In this document: one piece after another, positions 11,715 to 25,386 of the stretch | How positions within the stretch are numbered: the stretch's first letter is position 1 | Layout: the number at the start of each line of letters is the position of its first letter | Source of the DNA: Rhynchosporium graminicola | Taxonomy: Eukaryota; Ascomycota; Leotiomycetes; Helotiales; Ploettnerulaceae | DNA: 64,000 nt | Reading direction: 5' to 3' | Assembly (NCBI GenBank): GCA_900074885.1 | Contig: FJUW01000004.1 | Coordinates: 1,805,458-1,869,457 of the forward strand | Position numbers and translations under genes: made by a program | The notes under the pieces: model-generated | Database searches by the model: none | What the model was told of the DNA's origin: nothing | What the model saw: the letters and a program-made list of their open reading frames with translations, nothing else

Positions 11715-14700
11715 GAAGGTTTTAGTCTTATATATATAAGCTATAGAACCCGCGAGATAAAGGGCGCTTTAAAAGCTATACGGAACTTAAGGACTAAAGG
11801 AGTAGTTAAGTTCTAAATAAAAATCGTAGGATTTAGCTAAAGGGTCTATATATATATATAGTACTAAAACTAGCTTTTCTATTAATCTTAGAGAACTTAT
11901 AGAAAGCGTAAAATAAGATCAGGATAACGCTTAAAAAACAATAGTACTATTATAGCTTAGTAAAGAAATAGGTAATAGAAGGATATAACTACTACTTATA
12001 TACAGATAATAGTAACTATACCTTAGTATCCGCTATAACGTTAGAGAATATAAAGATAGCCCTTTAGGATAAAGAAGAGCTAACTTTAGACTAACTTAAA
12101 AATATTCTCCTTTCGGAGATTTAAGATATAGCTCTACTCTTTTCTAAGCGAGAAGTAGAGAAACTAGCTCCTTATCGACCGAGTATCGACTATCGAATCG
12201 ATATCCGCGAATAATCAGACGAGTCCCTTACTGCCTTACTATAGGGTCCGCTATATAGTATATTTAAAAATAAATTACTAGTGCTAAGAAAGTTATTAAA
12301 TAGCTTCTTAGAAAAAGGATATATCCGGCTTAGCACTTTAGAAGCGGCAGCTCCTATCCCTTTTATATAGAAACCCGGGGGAGGTCTAAGGTTCTATTGC
12401 GATTACCGAGCGCTAAATACTATTACGAAACCAGACCGGTACCTTTTGCTATTAATACTAGAGATCTTACGGAACCTTACGAGTGCTAAATAGCTTACGA
12501 AAGTAAATATAGTTTCAGTATTTTATTAAATACGTATAGTATCAGGGCACGAGTATAAAATAGCCTTTTATATAAGATTTAGGTTTTTTGAATAGCTTAT
12601 ATATCCTTTTAGATTATTAGGAACTCCGGCGAGTTTCTAGCGGTATATTAATAGCTTATTAAGAGAACAATTAGACGACTTTGCCTTAGCTTATATAGAT
12701 AATATAGTTATCTACTCGAACGGCTCCAGAGAAGACTACTTCGAAAAGGTACGAACTGTTCTCTGTAAGCTTTAGGATAATAGACTATACTTAGATCCTA
12801 GAAAGAGTAAGTTCGCTCGTAAGAAGCTTAAATATCTAGGATTTATTATATATACTAACGGAAAAGGTATAGGTCCTGATCTAGAAAAGGTAATAGTAAT
12901 TAAGAACTAGGTATAACCTAAGATCTAGAAAGAGATATAATATTTCTTAGGATTTATAAACTTCTACTGAATATTTATAGCGAACTACTTAAAGCTAGCT
13001 GCGCTCTTAATAGTATTAATAGAGAAGGGTCGCCTATTCTCCTAGGGAAAACTAGAGGAGAAAGTATTTAAGACCCTAATAGAGAAGTTTTATAAAGCTC
13101 TAGTACTTATATACTAAGATCCGAGACTTCAGATATTCTTAGAGACCGATTATAATAGATTCGTAATAAGAGGCGCCCTCTTATAAGAAAAGAATAGAGT
13201 CTAACGACTAGTAGACTTCTTCGCTTAGAAGCTAAATAAAGCCGAAATCAATTATAATATCTATAATAAGGAGATACTAGTAGTAATCACTTACTTGAAA
13301 TTCTAGGCCCTTAAGTTAAAAGTATATAGCTCCTTTATAATTTAGATAGATTATAAGAACCTTAAGTATTTCATAACTAAGCAATAGCTATCGGAGTATT
13401 AAGTACGCTAGTATAAGACCTTAGTACTATTCTAGTTTACTTTAGTATATAAGCCGGGATCCGAAGCTATTATCCCGGATATCTTATTATAGAGGGAATA
13501 AGATATATTAGGGGAAAGCGATATAAACTCGAGGTTCTATAAGTTTTTAGACTTAGACCGCGTAGCGAACTAGCTTACTCTAGAAAAGAAAGATAAGATA
13601 AGAGTAATAACTATATCGACTTAATCGGACCGCGATATAAACTCGAGGTTCCGTAAGTTTTTAGACTTAGAACGCGTAGTATACTAGCTAGCTTTAGAAG
13701 GAGAAGATAAGATAAGAGTAGTACTTATATCTACTTAGCTATCGACTATACTCTCTAGCTAAGTCCTTACCTTAGACTTAGTAGTATCTAGAGGTCCTTT
13801 CTAAGATAAAGAATTAAACGACTTATAAGATACTATAGTATAAGAGGATAAGATATATTAAATAGTACTCCGCTTATTATAAGATAGGGCCTAATCTTTC
13901 CTAAGCGAAATCAAGATTAAAATCTAAGTAAGCGACTATAGTATAGATATAAAGAACTACTTATATTACTATAGAAAGTTATAAGTACCGAGCGCTCTAG
14001 TTATACTAGAGTCCGACTATAAAGCGATAGACCCTAAGACTCTCGAAAATAATACTCTAAAGATAAGACTTATCTAGTCTATCTACGACTCGCCGGTCTA
14101 TAGTTATCTAAGGCGGGACTCTATTATATCGATATTAAGACGCTCCTTCTACTAGCTACTATAGTCGAGGCATATAAGATAATTCTTAAGGAACTATAAC
14201 TATTATAAGAGAAATAAAGTATAGAGAGAATATAAGTATAGACTCTTAAGACTACTACCGGTTCTTAACTAATTCTTCTAAGAGATATCTATAGACTTTA
14301 TAACTAACTTACTAAACTCTTAAGGTAACTATTACCTTTAGGTAATTAAAGACCGGTTAAGTAAATAAGTAGTTATCGAAGCGATACTTAGTATAAAAGC
14401 AGAGGAATGCGCTAAGAAATTCATAGAATACTAAGTAAGAAACTATAGGATACTACAAGCGATTATAAGCGATAGAAGTACTAACTAGATAAGTATATTC
14501 TAGAAGACCTTTTATCGCTTAATCGGCGTATAATAAAGACTTAGCTCCGGATACTACTTATAAACTAATAGAGGACTAGAAAAGCTAAATTAAGATATCT
14601 AAGCTTATCTATAAAACTTTATTAACTAAGAGTAGTCCGACTAGAAAAAGTAACTCCTTATAGCTTAGTTAGCGTTAAATAGACGTTATTACGCGGGCCT

Positions 14701-15417
14701 TAGGATAAGCCTATTCTTTACTATATATAGGTATAAAGCGCTATTACCTATACTATTAGAAACAGAACTCGAGATTAACTCTAAGCTACTATCGAGCGAA
14801 TAAGTAGTAGTATTTATAAAGAAGATAAAGAAGATTACTAACTTATACTAGTCGAATATAGCAGCGTCCGCCTAGAAATAGGAGGATAGTACTAATAGGA
14901 TAAGGACTCTAGCTCTAGTATACCGGAAGAGAGATAAGGTATAGTTAGACCTATATAACTACCGGATAAATCGACTAAAAAAGAGTCTTAATACGAAGCA
15001 CGCTAAATATATAATAGATAAAGTATTATCGCTAGTAGCTATTCGTCTATCTAGGGTCCCTAGTAATATTCACCCGGTATTCTATACGGACTTATTACGA
15101 CTAGCGAGCTATAACTTATTACCTAGGCAGGAGACCGACGATAGTTAACCGGGGCCCGTGCTATTCGAGACTTACGAAGAATAGTAAGTAGAGGAGATTC
15201 TTTACGCTAGAGATAAATCGAGGAGAAAAGGGAAAGGCAGGGAGGTGCTAATGAAATAGGCAAGTTACTACGAACCTATATAGGAACCTGTTAAAGACCT
15301 ATCTAATACTATAGCTATAGACGAGTTCGAAAGTAAGTACAGAAATATTAAATACTATAATAGACCTAGATAAGTATAAGAGAAAAAGAAGAATAAAAAG
15401 GGATCTGATTAGTTTTA
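11715..15417 (+). pseudogene. Decayed pol (protease remainder, RT, RNase H, integrase), second Gypsy element
   Basis: One frame can be followed through RT, RNase H and integrase despite dozens of TAG/TAA codons. The protease is split: LINKGY.CYTIINKDLI ends at 7914 and resumes here with EGFSLI. RT spans about 12160-13000 with [31 protein letters not shown]-like and YIDNIVIYS (from YIDD). RNase H spans about 13130-13520 with ETDYNRFVIRG, LNKAEINYNIYNKE and a decayed LADALSR-type end. The integrase core begins near 14280 (ISIDFITNLL, DRLSK) and includes the first half of its catalytic region (IISDRSTN). The frame ends in a basic tail at 15417. Most stops are TAG, consistent with CAG or TGG having become TAG. 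Confidence 0.85.
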
Positions 15418-16674
15418 AGCGGGTTATAAGCGTTAATAAGAGGAGTTTAGATTTCTTTTATATTATTTTATTAATTCTAAAAAGTAATATAACTTAACGA
15501 ATTTCCTTAGGATTCCGCTCTAAAATAACCGGACTTATTTAGCGCGATAAGCACTTAGAACTAAGGCGGGAGGGACTCTACTAGTACTATAGTAATTAGC
15601 GATAGAAAATAAGCGGACTATAGGAAGCTTACGTCTAACCCTACTAGGTGATAATATTAGTAACCGAATTAGTAACTTCGGTAGCGATAGGGCTAAAATA
15701 AGCAGTTAGCGATAAAAAATAAGCGGAGTCCGAGGATAAGTATAAGGAGAGAAGACTAGCGGCTTAGAGAGGCTTTAAGGCCTTCTAGGCCTTAAGGACC
15801 TTACTAAGATCGCGGTAGGTATTAGCGCTAAATAAGCGATTAGTAATAGAAAACGATTAGAATCTAATAACTTACGTAGTATCTCTATTAGCGGAGTAGG
15901 TTCAGATAGTATAAGTAATATACGCTATTTAAGAACTAAGCGATTAGTAACGTTTTTCGAGCGGAGCTCGGGATAATATATAAGTTTTTATAGTTCTTGC
16001 GCTTACGAGAACAGGTCGTATAAGCGCGGGAGTAAGTAAATTATATAAGTTAGTAGATATCAGGCGAAAATAGGCGGGATCCGACTTATATTCTAGTTAA
16101 TATAGTCGACCCTAGAGAGAGTATAAGCAGCGTAGTAGATAATAGAAGCTATTTAATTCCGATTAGTAGTAAGTAAGGTATAGTGCTTTTAGAGTAGAGA
16201 TAAGAGATAGCGAAAGGGAAAGAGTAATCGATACTAAACGATCTTATTAACTTATAGTTTATAATAAGTAATTAAGAAGAAAGGAATTAGTCTATAGAGT
16301 AACAGAAGGAGGTATATATAGCTAAGGCAGGGGTATTTACCGATTTAATTAATAATAGGAGAGAGAGTAATAATAAAGAAGTAAGACGTATTCGGCCTTA
16401 CTATTATCGTAAGCCGGAAATAAACAGAAGGGTTATGCAAATAAATAACCGGAGGCCTTATACGACTTTACTAGTATTATTAATTATTCCTTTATTATTA
16501 GTTCGCTATTATACTTAATAAGTCTACTATTATTATTAACTTCTAAGCGAAGTCGGCACGAAGCGAGAAAAAGAATCGTAGATATAACGAGTTCCGACTA
16601 TATATAATAGGGCGGGATATAGGTCTTTAGAGGCGAACTCCGATATAAAACAGGCGGAGGGAGGAGGGGAGTAA

Positions 16675-16842
16675 TATAAGGGGCGAGCCCTAGGATTAAG
16701 CACCGGCGATACCTATGCTTACTAAGCCTAGCGGCACCCGTATATTTTCCTTCGGAGCTAGGCTAGAACCTGACTCTCTCCTATATCGAACTTCTTGAAT
16801 ACTACACTTGATCATCTGCGTACGCGTTGCTCACCCGTGACA
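16675..16842 (+). repeat. 3' LTR of the second Gypsy element
   Basis: 168-bp partner of 6316-6483. Its outer (right) end is essentially intact, with CGTACGCGTTGCTCACC, while the left half carries extra G-to-A and C-to-T changes (CCGTATATTTTCC against CCGCATGTTTTCC). Confidence 0.93.
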
Positions 16843-18649
16843 GAAGAGCTACTATACTTATAACTACGTCTAGTACTAGTAGGTATAAGATCTATACTAG
16901 CCCGACTGTCTCTAGTATAATAGTATATATAACCTCGCTAAGTAGTACGATTACAGACCTATAAGAGGTACTAATTAATATAGTTAGTAAGGCGTCCAGA
17001 ATAGTAATAGGATTTAGTATATCTTAAAGCGCGCGAAAATATTCTTCGATAACTACTTTAGTATCTGCGTAAGCTTAAATTATTAAGGAATATCTATTAT
17101 ATAATATCTAGAGAAGATATAATATATAGTTAGCGTAGTCCCTATCTAATAGAGATCTATTAAGTATATAGAGGAAGTCCTTTATTAACTTATATATACG
17201 TTCTATCTCTATTATAAGTGAAATATATACGCTATAATATATTGTAGTAAAAGCTATTACTTATAGGAATATTTCAAAGCTTAGCTTTAAACTATCGTGC
17301 CCTCTTATTAGCGCGTTATCGAGGATGAATTATCTATTAGTTCTATATCTTACGATAATACTAATATCTTTCTTAGTCTTAATTAATAGAGATAAGGTCT
17401 AGTATAAACTATCGAATACTAAAGAAGCGCTAATTAGTTAAAATACTTTCCTATCTACTTATATATCTTCTTTATACTCCTTAGTAAGTTCTACTACTCT
17501 AGCTTCCTTTAATCTTTTTTATCGGATTTTCTTTTATCTCTTTAGTTCTTATAGTTCTTAAAGAACTAAGCGGAGTTTATCTCTAAGATACTCTTATATA
17601 ATAATTTCTATAAAATAGTAATACTAATTATACTATATCTCCTTTATAATATTAGTAGCTTTAAACTTCTAGCCTCTAAGAACTATAATATCTCTATTAG
17701 GATAAACGATATATCTAATTCTTATATTAGGAGTTATAAGACTATTTAGGGGAAAGTTATTTATAGTAAAGCGTAAGCAGAAAGCGTCTCCGAAAGCTAC
17801 TCGCTAAGAGTATAAGTATCTATTAATTAGCGAAAAGTTAGTAAGGAACTATTTAAAAAGACTACTTATTAATATATTATAATAAGCTATACCGATTAGA
17901 TAGTCTCTTAGATAGATACTAGTTAGGACGCGAACGTTACCTTAGGGGCGTTCGATATATAAGCCGAGTTCCTTATTATCCTAGATAAATTAGTAAAGAT
18001 AAAGCTAGTTCTTATAATATACTCTATCCTTAGGAGCCTTATAATAGAGTATAAATAGTTATTAAAGTACTTAAGGAAAGTTACTATTTAGGTCGGTATA
18101 CTCGTAAGGGTTATCTAACTCTTTATTCTATATAATAAGGTTAGGTAAGATATCTCAGATAACTCTAATAATACTATTTATCTTATACTTTAAACTATAT
18201 TTATTTCTCTTAATATCAGGATAAAGTAATCTATCTTATAGACTTTGAAAGATTCGTAGAATATTATTTCGACGAACTAGTCGAGTAAAAGAAGATAATA
18301 AGTATACTAGGGATAATAGGGTAAGGGAGTCGAGAGTTCTTAGTATATTATTATTAGTCGGTATATTCGTGCGAAAGATAAGGTAGACTCTTATTATAAT
18401 TAATATAGAGTTAATAGCGAGAGTACAGATAAAGGAGTTAATATATAGTAGTAAGATTATTATTATTAGAATTTTATATATATAAGTTAGATAAGAAGGA
18501 GCTTAAGGAAGTAAATAAACGCGATAGTAAGGCGGGAATATTAATAAGGTGAATATTAATAAGGCTAATTTACTAAAATATACGTTACGTAGACGATTTA
18601 TTATTTACGTACTAAGGAGCCCTCGAACTTAGCGACTAAGTTCGGTACG

Positions 18650-21600
18650 TCCTCCTTTAGTATTAAAGCGGGTTCCTAAGATATAATTTAATAACTTATA
18701 TACTTGACCTTATAGTATATCTTCCTTATCTTATCTCTAGGTTATTTTCTAAGCTCTTTACATAGGATCTTCTTAATAATATAATATTTAGTGCTATCTT
18801 TATTATATATTAAGCTAGGTTCAGGTATAGTCCGATTAAATAGATCCGGTACTACTAGCTCTAAGTATTCAATTAAGATTACTAGGTATATATTTATCTA
18901 TTCGGGTAGCTCTAGTTTATAAGTAAGTAGGTTTACTCACTTAATAATCTTATATAGTCTAGATTTAATAAAAGATAGCTTAATCTAATTCTATAAGAGC
19001 TTATACTTAGTATCTATCCCTTTAGCTAATCTGATATAAACTTTAGCTCTTAGCTTAAGTAATACTAGTATCCGGCTCTCGTTAAAGACTAGCTTTATAC
19101 GAGACTATATTAATATAACTAACTCTATCGCGTCCTGAAATAAAGTTTAATAGTTATATATAAAGTCTTATCCCTCCTTTATAGTAAATACTTAAGTAAT
19201 AGTATAATTAGTAAAAGAGAAAGGGGATCGGGGTTTTTAGCTAAATCTTAGTTCGTAAGATATAAACCCGGTAGAGGTATTTTCTAAAGTATTAAGGATA
19301 AAAGATATAGCTAATATAAAATCTTCCTAATTAGACTAATCGAAACGTCTAGTAATAATATAGCGTAAAGCGTAAATAAATATTTAATTAGACTATTCTA
19401 ATTAACTATCTGCCTTAGAGTTATTCGCTATAGTAAAGGCTAAGCTAATATTAGCGAAACTATATATATCTCCCTAAAATCCGCTAGTAAATCGTATATC
19501 CTGATCTGAAATTATCTTCTCTAGAACTCCTAGGTCCGTGTACGCGTCCTTATAATAGGCTTTAGCTTAGTTTTCGCCTTCCTAATCCTTATATCTAATA
19601 ATAACCTTAATCTATTTCGTCGTCTAGTTCGTAAATAATAAGACTAAGTCGTATCCTTCCTTAGAAATTGAGAATCTTATAATTAAGTCTATATAGAATA
19701 TATAGAATTAAGTTATTAGAGGTAGAATTAGTATAAGTATACTATTTAGTAGACTTTTACCTAGTTTTGCTATTCGATAAGTAGGATAGGATACTACGTA
19801 CGATTAAACTATTCGCTATATCTTACGTATAAATACCTTATCCTTTAGGAAATTATATATCTTCTGTACTCCTACGTATACTCGGTTATCATAAGCGATA
19901 CTAAGGACTTTCTTAATTAACTTTTCAGGTATATATATATATTTAACCCTATTAAGGTTCCGAAAGAAAAGTAACTTTATTTTAGTATCGAATCGGAATA
20001 ACTTAAAAGTAGAGATATATTTATTCCGAGGAGACTTTTAGTAGTCCGTTTTCATTTTATAATAAAGCTATCTAAAAGTTCTATCTATTAGAAGCTAGCG
20101 TAAGATAGATACTATTAGTTATTTATCTATATATATAGACATTAAATATAAAATTACTTTATTATCTTATATTAGGTAATATATTACTTTTAAAACTAAG
20201 ATATCTCTATTATTTAACTCATATACTATATTCGATAGTCCTTAGATTCTTTTATCCTAAGGCGATTAGTATTATAGCCGGCTTAAGGTATCTGCGTTTA
20301 GATATATTTTCCTAGCTCTATAGATTATATTTATCTTATATATATACTTAGCTAAGAAGAGAAACTAATTATCTAATCGGTTACTTTTCTTACGAGAACG
20401 ATCCTTAAAGTAAGATAATATTACTTAATAATCTATATAAATAGTAAAATTTATACTATCGAGATATTATAGTAACTTCTCTAGCGCTTATACTAATATA
20501 CCTATCTCTAGCTTAGTAAGCTAGTAATTTATTTCTACTATAGATAAGGACTTAGATAGGAATAGGACTAGCTTTTCTACCCTATTAGTACTATCTACTT
20601 AGTAAAGAGCTATACTATATCCGAATTCCTTAGAACTATTAATATAAAGTATAAAGTCCTATCTGAAGTTAGGGAATTTAAAGGTTAGCGCTAAAGTAAG
20701 CTAGTCTTTTAATATATTAAATACTTATTTAGACCTATATAGTAGGTTATCTATATATTACTTAGAGTATATTTTAGTATCCTTATAACGTTTAGCTTTC
20801 TAAGACTAGGTTAAATTAGTATATTCTTTATATCTTAGTTATAGAAGCGGAATAAGTATCGCTTTAGTATAGCTATCTTGTCTTACTCCCTCTCGTAGTA
20901 TATTCTTAAATCTGATTATCTTAAGCTCTAATAATAGTAAGAAGATAGCTATATAATATAGTATAAATTTATAATAGTACCTGAAAAATCCTAGCGCTTT
21001 TTCTAATTAAGATAAGGTTCTTAGAAATTCCTAAGATTATACTACTTCTATCTTCTCTTCTAAGGTATTTAGCTCTAGTCTAGATACCTTATATCCTAGC
21101 GCCTTAATAGATAGCTAAGCGAAATAGCATTTCCCTAGAGCTAATATAACTCCGGTATCTTCTAGTAAGGTAAGCGCTAGATCTAAGTCTTTTATATATT
21201 ATTCCGAGGTAGTAGAAAAGATAATTACGTTATTAATATAAATAATAATAAATTTCTAAAGGTATTAGTAGAATAGATTCTTTATTTATACTTAGAAGAA
21301 TACTAGAGTTATCGCTAGACTTATCGTTATAATAATAAGTATTTCATATCCCTTATACGTAATAACTAATACTATCTTCTATTAGTCTACTAGTTCTAAA
21401 AGCTATTAAAAGAAAGATTTAGTAAGGTTAATACTAGAGAAAATCGTTACTCTACCTATAGCAGATAAGATATCGTTAGCCTTAGGTAATAAGTATATAT
21501 TAAGTATTAACTTCGTATTAATTTTTCTAAAGTCGATTATAACTCTTAGCTTTCTATTTCTATAGACGATAAATACTAGAGCTAAAGCTAGAGAGGGTTA

Positions 21601-21720
21601 TCCGAGGAGTACCGGTACCAGAGAGCTATTAGCTCTTATTAGATCTAAGATTTTATCTATTTCTACCTTATCTCTTTACGATTATAGGAAAAGTACCCTT
21701 TTCAAGTCGTTAATCTTAAC
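18650..21720 (-). pseudogene. Degenerate pol (RT-RNase H-integrase) of the outermost Gypsy element
   Basis: Read on the minus strand with many in-frame stops. The reverse transcriptase lies around 21720-20900: a block readable as RVIIDFRKIN is followed by a decayed YIDD-type motif (YINNVIIFS) and then the ALGFFRYY(Y)KF stretch typical of Gypsy RT ends. The integrase core lies around 19560-19400 (IISDQDIRFTSGF, then a decayed ADSQLE block corresponding to DGQSE). A possible chromo-like tail lies near 18700-18800. Cysteine, tryptophan and glutamine codons are preferentially lost, as expected when CA becomes TA and TG becomes TA. Domain boundaries are approximate because the frame was followed by eye. 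Confidence 0.75.
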
Positions 21721-21899
21721 GCTTTCCTTAAATAGTATTAGTATATTAATTCTATTATTAAATCGTCCGAGTTTATAACGGAATAAGTTCGTATACTAGC
21801 GAAGAATATCCTATATTTTAATCTTAATATCCGCTCTAAAGGTATCTAATATATCCGGTTCTACTATATCTTCGGGAAGGGGTCTAATTAAGAATAAGG

Positions 21900-24800
21900 C
21901 ACTAGCTAAGTGCCTCCCTTCTAGCTCTTTCTTTATAAAGAGTTATCTTTCGTAGATACTAGCTAAGTTTAGTAATACTAAGTAGTCTTTAATTTTAGGT
22001 ATATATTATTCAAGTACCTCTAATATCTATCCTTATTGTAAATAGATAAGTATCCCCCCTAGATTAGCGAATAAGATAGATATAAGGAGGCTAGTAATAA
22101 TAGCGTTAACTATAGAACCGAATTTACTTAACGTTATATTAACTTAAGGATAAGGATATATTATATATCTATCTTAATATTTAAGTAGTAAGTAATATAT
22201 AGTAAGTAAATTAATACTCTCCTCTAAGTATATTATAACTATCTATAAAAAGTAGATATTAGTACGTTTTAGAGCAGATTTCGTAGTCTTTACTATTTTA
22301 GTTATCTTAAAGAGTATATAGTTATTACTATCTCTTACTTATAGATAATATAGCTTCCTTAATAACTCTTACTTAAAGTCGAGTTTATTTTCCGAGAAAA
22401 AGTTAAACTTAAGAAGGATTCCTCTTAGTATCTTTAGTATAATATAATATTAGTAAGCTAGAAACTATAGTAGTTCCTTACTAGAAATTATCCTATATAA
22501 GATAAGTATTTCGATAAAATCGGAAATAATAGGCTTAGAACTTATACTAGAAAGACTAACTTATAAGCTATCTATCCTATAATAAGTCCTTATAGAAAGG
22601 AAGTATTACGCTAGACTTAGCTTATCGATTAACCTAATAAGCGAAGTAATATTAGTAGCTACTTCTATCGGAAAGTTATCTTTACTAAATATTTAGATTC
22701 TAATATATATATTAGCTATAAAGGAAATATTATTTAGGAGGATAGATATCTCGTCTTTCGACTCCTGAAGTTACGAGTCCGGGGTCTTTATAGTATAAGC
22801 GCTAAGAATTAGTATTTCTCTATCTTAAGCTATAGGTAAGATTATAGAAGAAAGGTTCTTAACTAGGATAAAGTCGTTCTCTTTTTTATCTTTATAAGAA
22901 GGCGATATATAATTAAGTATAGAAAGTAAAGATAATAGTATCTTAAGTTAGATTTATTTTATATTTTTCGTTAAGGATAATACTAAAGTAAGTTTATTAA
23001 AGACTAATAATATTACTAAAATAGGGTTTAAGTAAGAATAAAGCTACGAGAGGACCCCCCTTAGGTCTCGCAGTAAGCCTTTCCTGAGTCCGCGGACAGA
23101 GAAGGACTTATAGTTTCGAGCGATTTATTATTCTCTAAATTATACTCTTAATCTAGTTAGTATAAGAATCTATTATTAGAATAGTTAAGTATAACTAGTA
23201 ATTAAGAATAGTATATATTATACTTATTGAAATTCCTAGTTATTAGTAGGTATTAAAGAGAGTACTAAGGTTAGTTTATTATCACGGGAACTTAGGGCTA
23301 GTACTAGTATAGCTACTAGTTCTAATAGGGTTATCTTCCGTTACGCCGAGTAGTCAGTACAGAGGCTAGTACTAATATAATTAACTTATTAGCCTTATCC
23401 CCCTTCTTCTCTTATTATTACTTTCTTCTGAACTTAGTATATTTTACTAGAGGTATCTAAGGTCGCGGATAGAGTATTAGGAGTTAAATAGGTACTATTA
23501 TTATCGGGTATTATCCTATTAGTACTATTAGTACTAGTGCTTAACTCTATCGTTCGCTTCGGGGGTCTCTATCTCGCTTAATACCTTAGTAGTACGAATT
23601 ATCTATTATTAGTTATTATAACTCCTATATCTCCTTAGTTTACTTATTAATATAAGACTATATCTGTAAGTAAGCTTCCCTCGCCTGATTCTTAGTATTA
23701 TAGATCTTTAACTTAAACTTATTTATCGTATTACTATAGTCTTATAATAGTATACTCGTAGCTAAGCTTAGATCTAAGGCTTAGTATATTCGTTAGATAA
23801 TAAAGTCTTAGTTTATCTCTCCTGCCTTAATATAAAGATTATATTTATTATCTAAGAACTATCTTAAGGATAACTTGCTCTTATTCTTAAAAGAATATCT
23901 TAAGGCGTTAGCCTTCTATACTACTACGCTTAGATTCGTATAGAATTAGAATAAGAGTTAATATTTCTATTCTTCTAAGCTCTAAGCTATAAAGCTAATA
24001 ATTTCCGGAGATAAGGTACTAAGCTAAATAGTAGCCTTATCTTTTATGCAAATTAATAGGACCTTAAGGACTATATCCTCTCTATAATAAGCTACTATTA
24101 TATTAAGTATTACGATATAGCTAGTAATAGAAGTAGTACTATCAAACTATCCTATATCCTATAAGCGAAATCGTTAGTATTAGGTATTAGGCATAAGTAG
24201 CCTATTATCCTATTATAGTCTCCCTAAGTCTTAGAGGTCCGAGTTATCTCTATCTCTTATATTAGATACGTTATTATTATATGCGAAATTATAATAGTAA
24301 TTCGGAAGAGGAAGTTCTATCTTAATAGAAAGTCGGATAGATACTAGAGTATAAGAGATTAATAGTCTTAGAACTACTAGTATAGAAGATATATATATAA
24401 TTATCTTAGCTTCTAAGGGACCGGCTTAGAACCGAGTTAAGAAGATATTAAAAGAGGCTACTAACTTAAGGGCTATTATTCCTAGAGTACTAATTACTCT
24501 AATAGCCTTATCTTTTAAATCAGTTAGAATACTAAGGTCTAAGGTACGGACTAAAGCTTTAGCTTATCTTAGAATTAGCAGGAGGATTAGTCCGACTAGG
24601 TATTTATTACCTCTATCCTCTATATTCTCTTATAAAGTCTAGATAAAGATAGCGTCGCTCTTCTACTTATTCTTAGTATATACTAATACTATAGCTATAG
24701 CTATCGGTAGTATAAATATAGAGCTAAGTAGCTAGTTTATTAAGATAAATTTATTTTATATCTATCTTACTAATTCTTTAGCTCTAGATAAGGTCTTATC

Positions 24801-25386
24801 CTTTAGTAAAATAGACTATCTTAGTAAGAGAGACTTCAATAACTATAATGATTAGTCGATCGGAGAAGTCTATCTTTAATAGAAAGAGGCTATCGGGACC
24901 GTTAGCTTAGGGAAAGCCTAGTCTTAGATTATTTATAAGTTAGCTAATAGAGATATATATTAGCGTTAACTTCAGGACGTAATCTATATTAGTATAACTA
25001 GTACTCTCTTAGTAAGTTAGTCTAATTTAGTATCTTAGATCAATTAAGGGTTACGAGGCGCTATAAGAAAAGGACTCGGTTTAGGTAATAATCGTAATAG
25101 TATCTCTAGGTATTCTTAAATAGGAGATATAGATAGACCGGCGAAAGAAGTCCGTATAGATTACTCTAATTCAAGTATTAAAGATAAAAATCTCCCTTAG
25201 TAGTCTCTTAAGCGATTACTCCTCCCTTTAGTATTAGAGCTTCTAATATAGTAGTATATAGAGTAGTACTACTAGTAAAGTCTCCGGAGTATCATAAGGG
25301 TTCCGAGTAAGCAAGAGAAAGTCCTTTATATAAGGGGTAATAGTTTAGAGACTTAATTTTACTTTATAAACTTAGAATTACTACTA
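21900..25386 (-). pseudogene. Decayed gag and 5' region of the outermost Gypsy element
   Basis: By position, upstream of the RT on the minus strand and inside the 5' LTR at 25387, this stretch should hold the leader, gag and protease. I see RIP-saturated sequence with no open frame and could not place a zinc knuckle or protease motif with confidence. The call rests on element architecture rather than on motifs. Confidence 0.4.

Larger units (their letters stand above)
6316..16842 (+). mobile_element. Second Ty3/Gypsy LTR retrotransposon, inserted in the outermost element and RIP-inactivated
   Basis: The 168-bp LTRs at 6316-6483 and 16675-16842 are flanked by the perfect 5-bp duplication GAAGA (6311-6315 and 16843-16847). 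Orientation is plus: gag, protease, RT, RNase H and integrase remnants run left to right, and a purine-rich tract (CAGGCGGAGGGAGGAGGGGA) lies just before the right LTR. The total span is 10,527 bp; without the third element and its duplicated TTATA it is about 6.7 kb, normal for a fungal Gypsy element. About 1.25 kb of non-coding, RIP-mutated sequence separates the integrase end (15417) from the 3' LTR. It sits in the 3' half of the outermost minus-strand element. Confidence 0.94.

Noticed and set aside
5148..25386. Possible tRNA, CRISPR or cryptic genes within the AT-rich nest
   Set aside because: No spaced direct repeats of CRISPR type, no B-box-like GGTTCRANTCC seen, and no open frame longer than about 60 codons. 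The content is RIPped retroelement.
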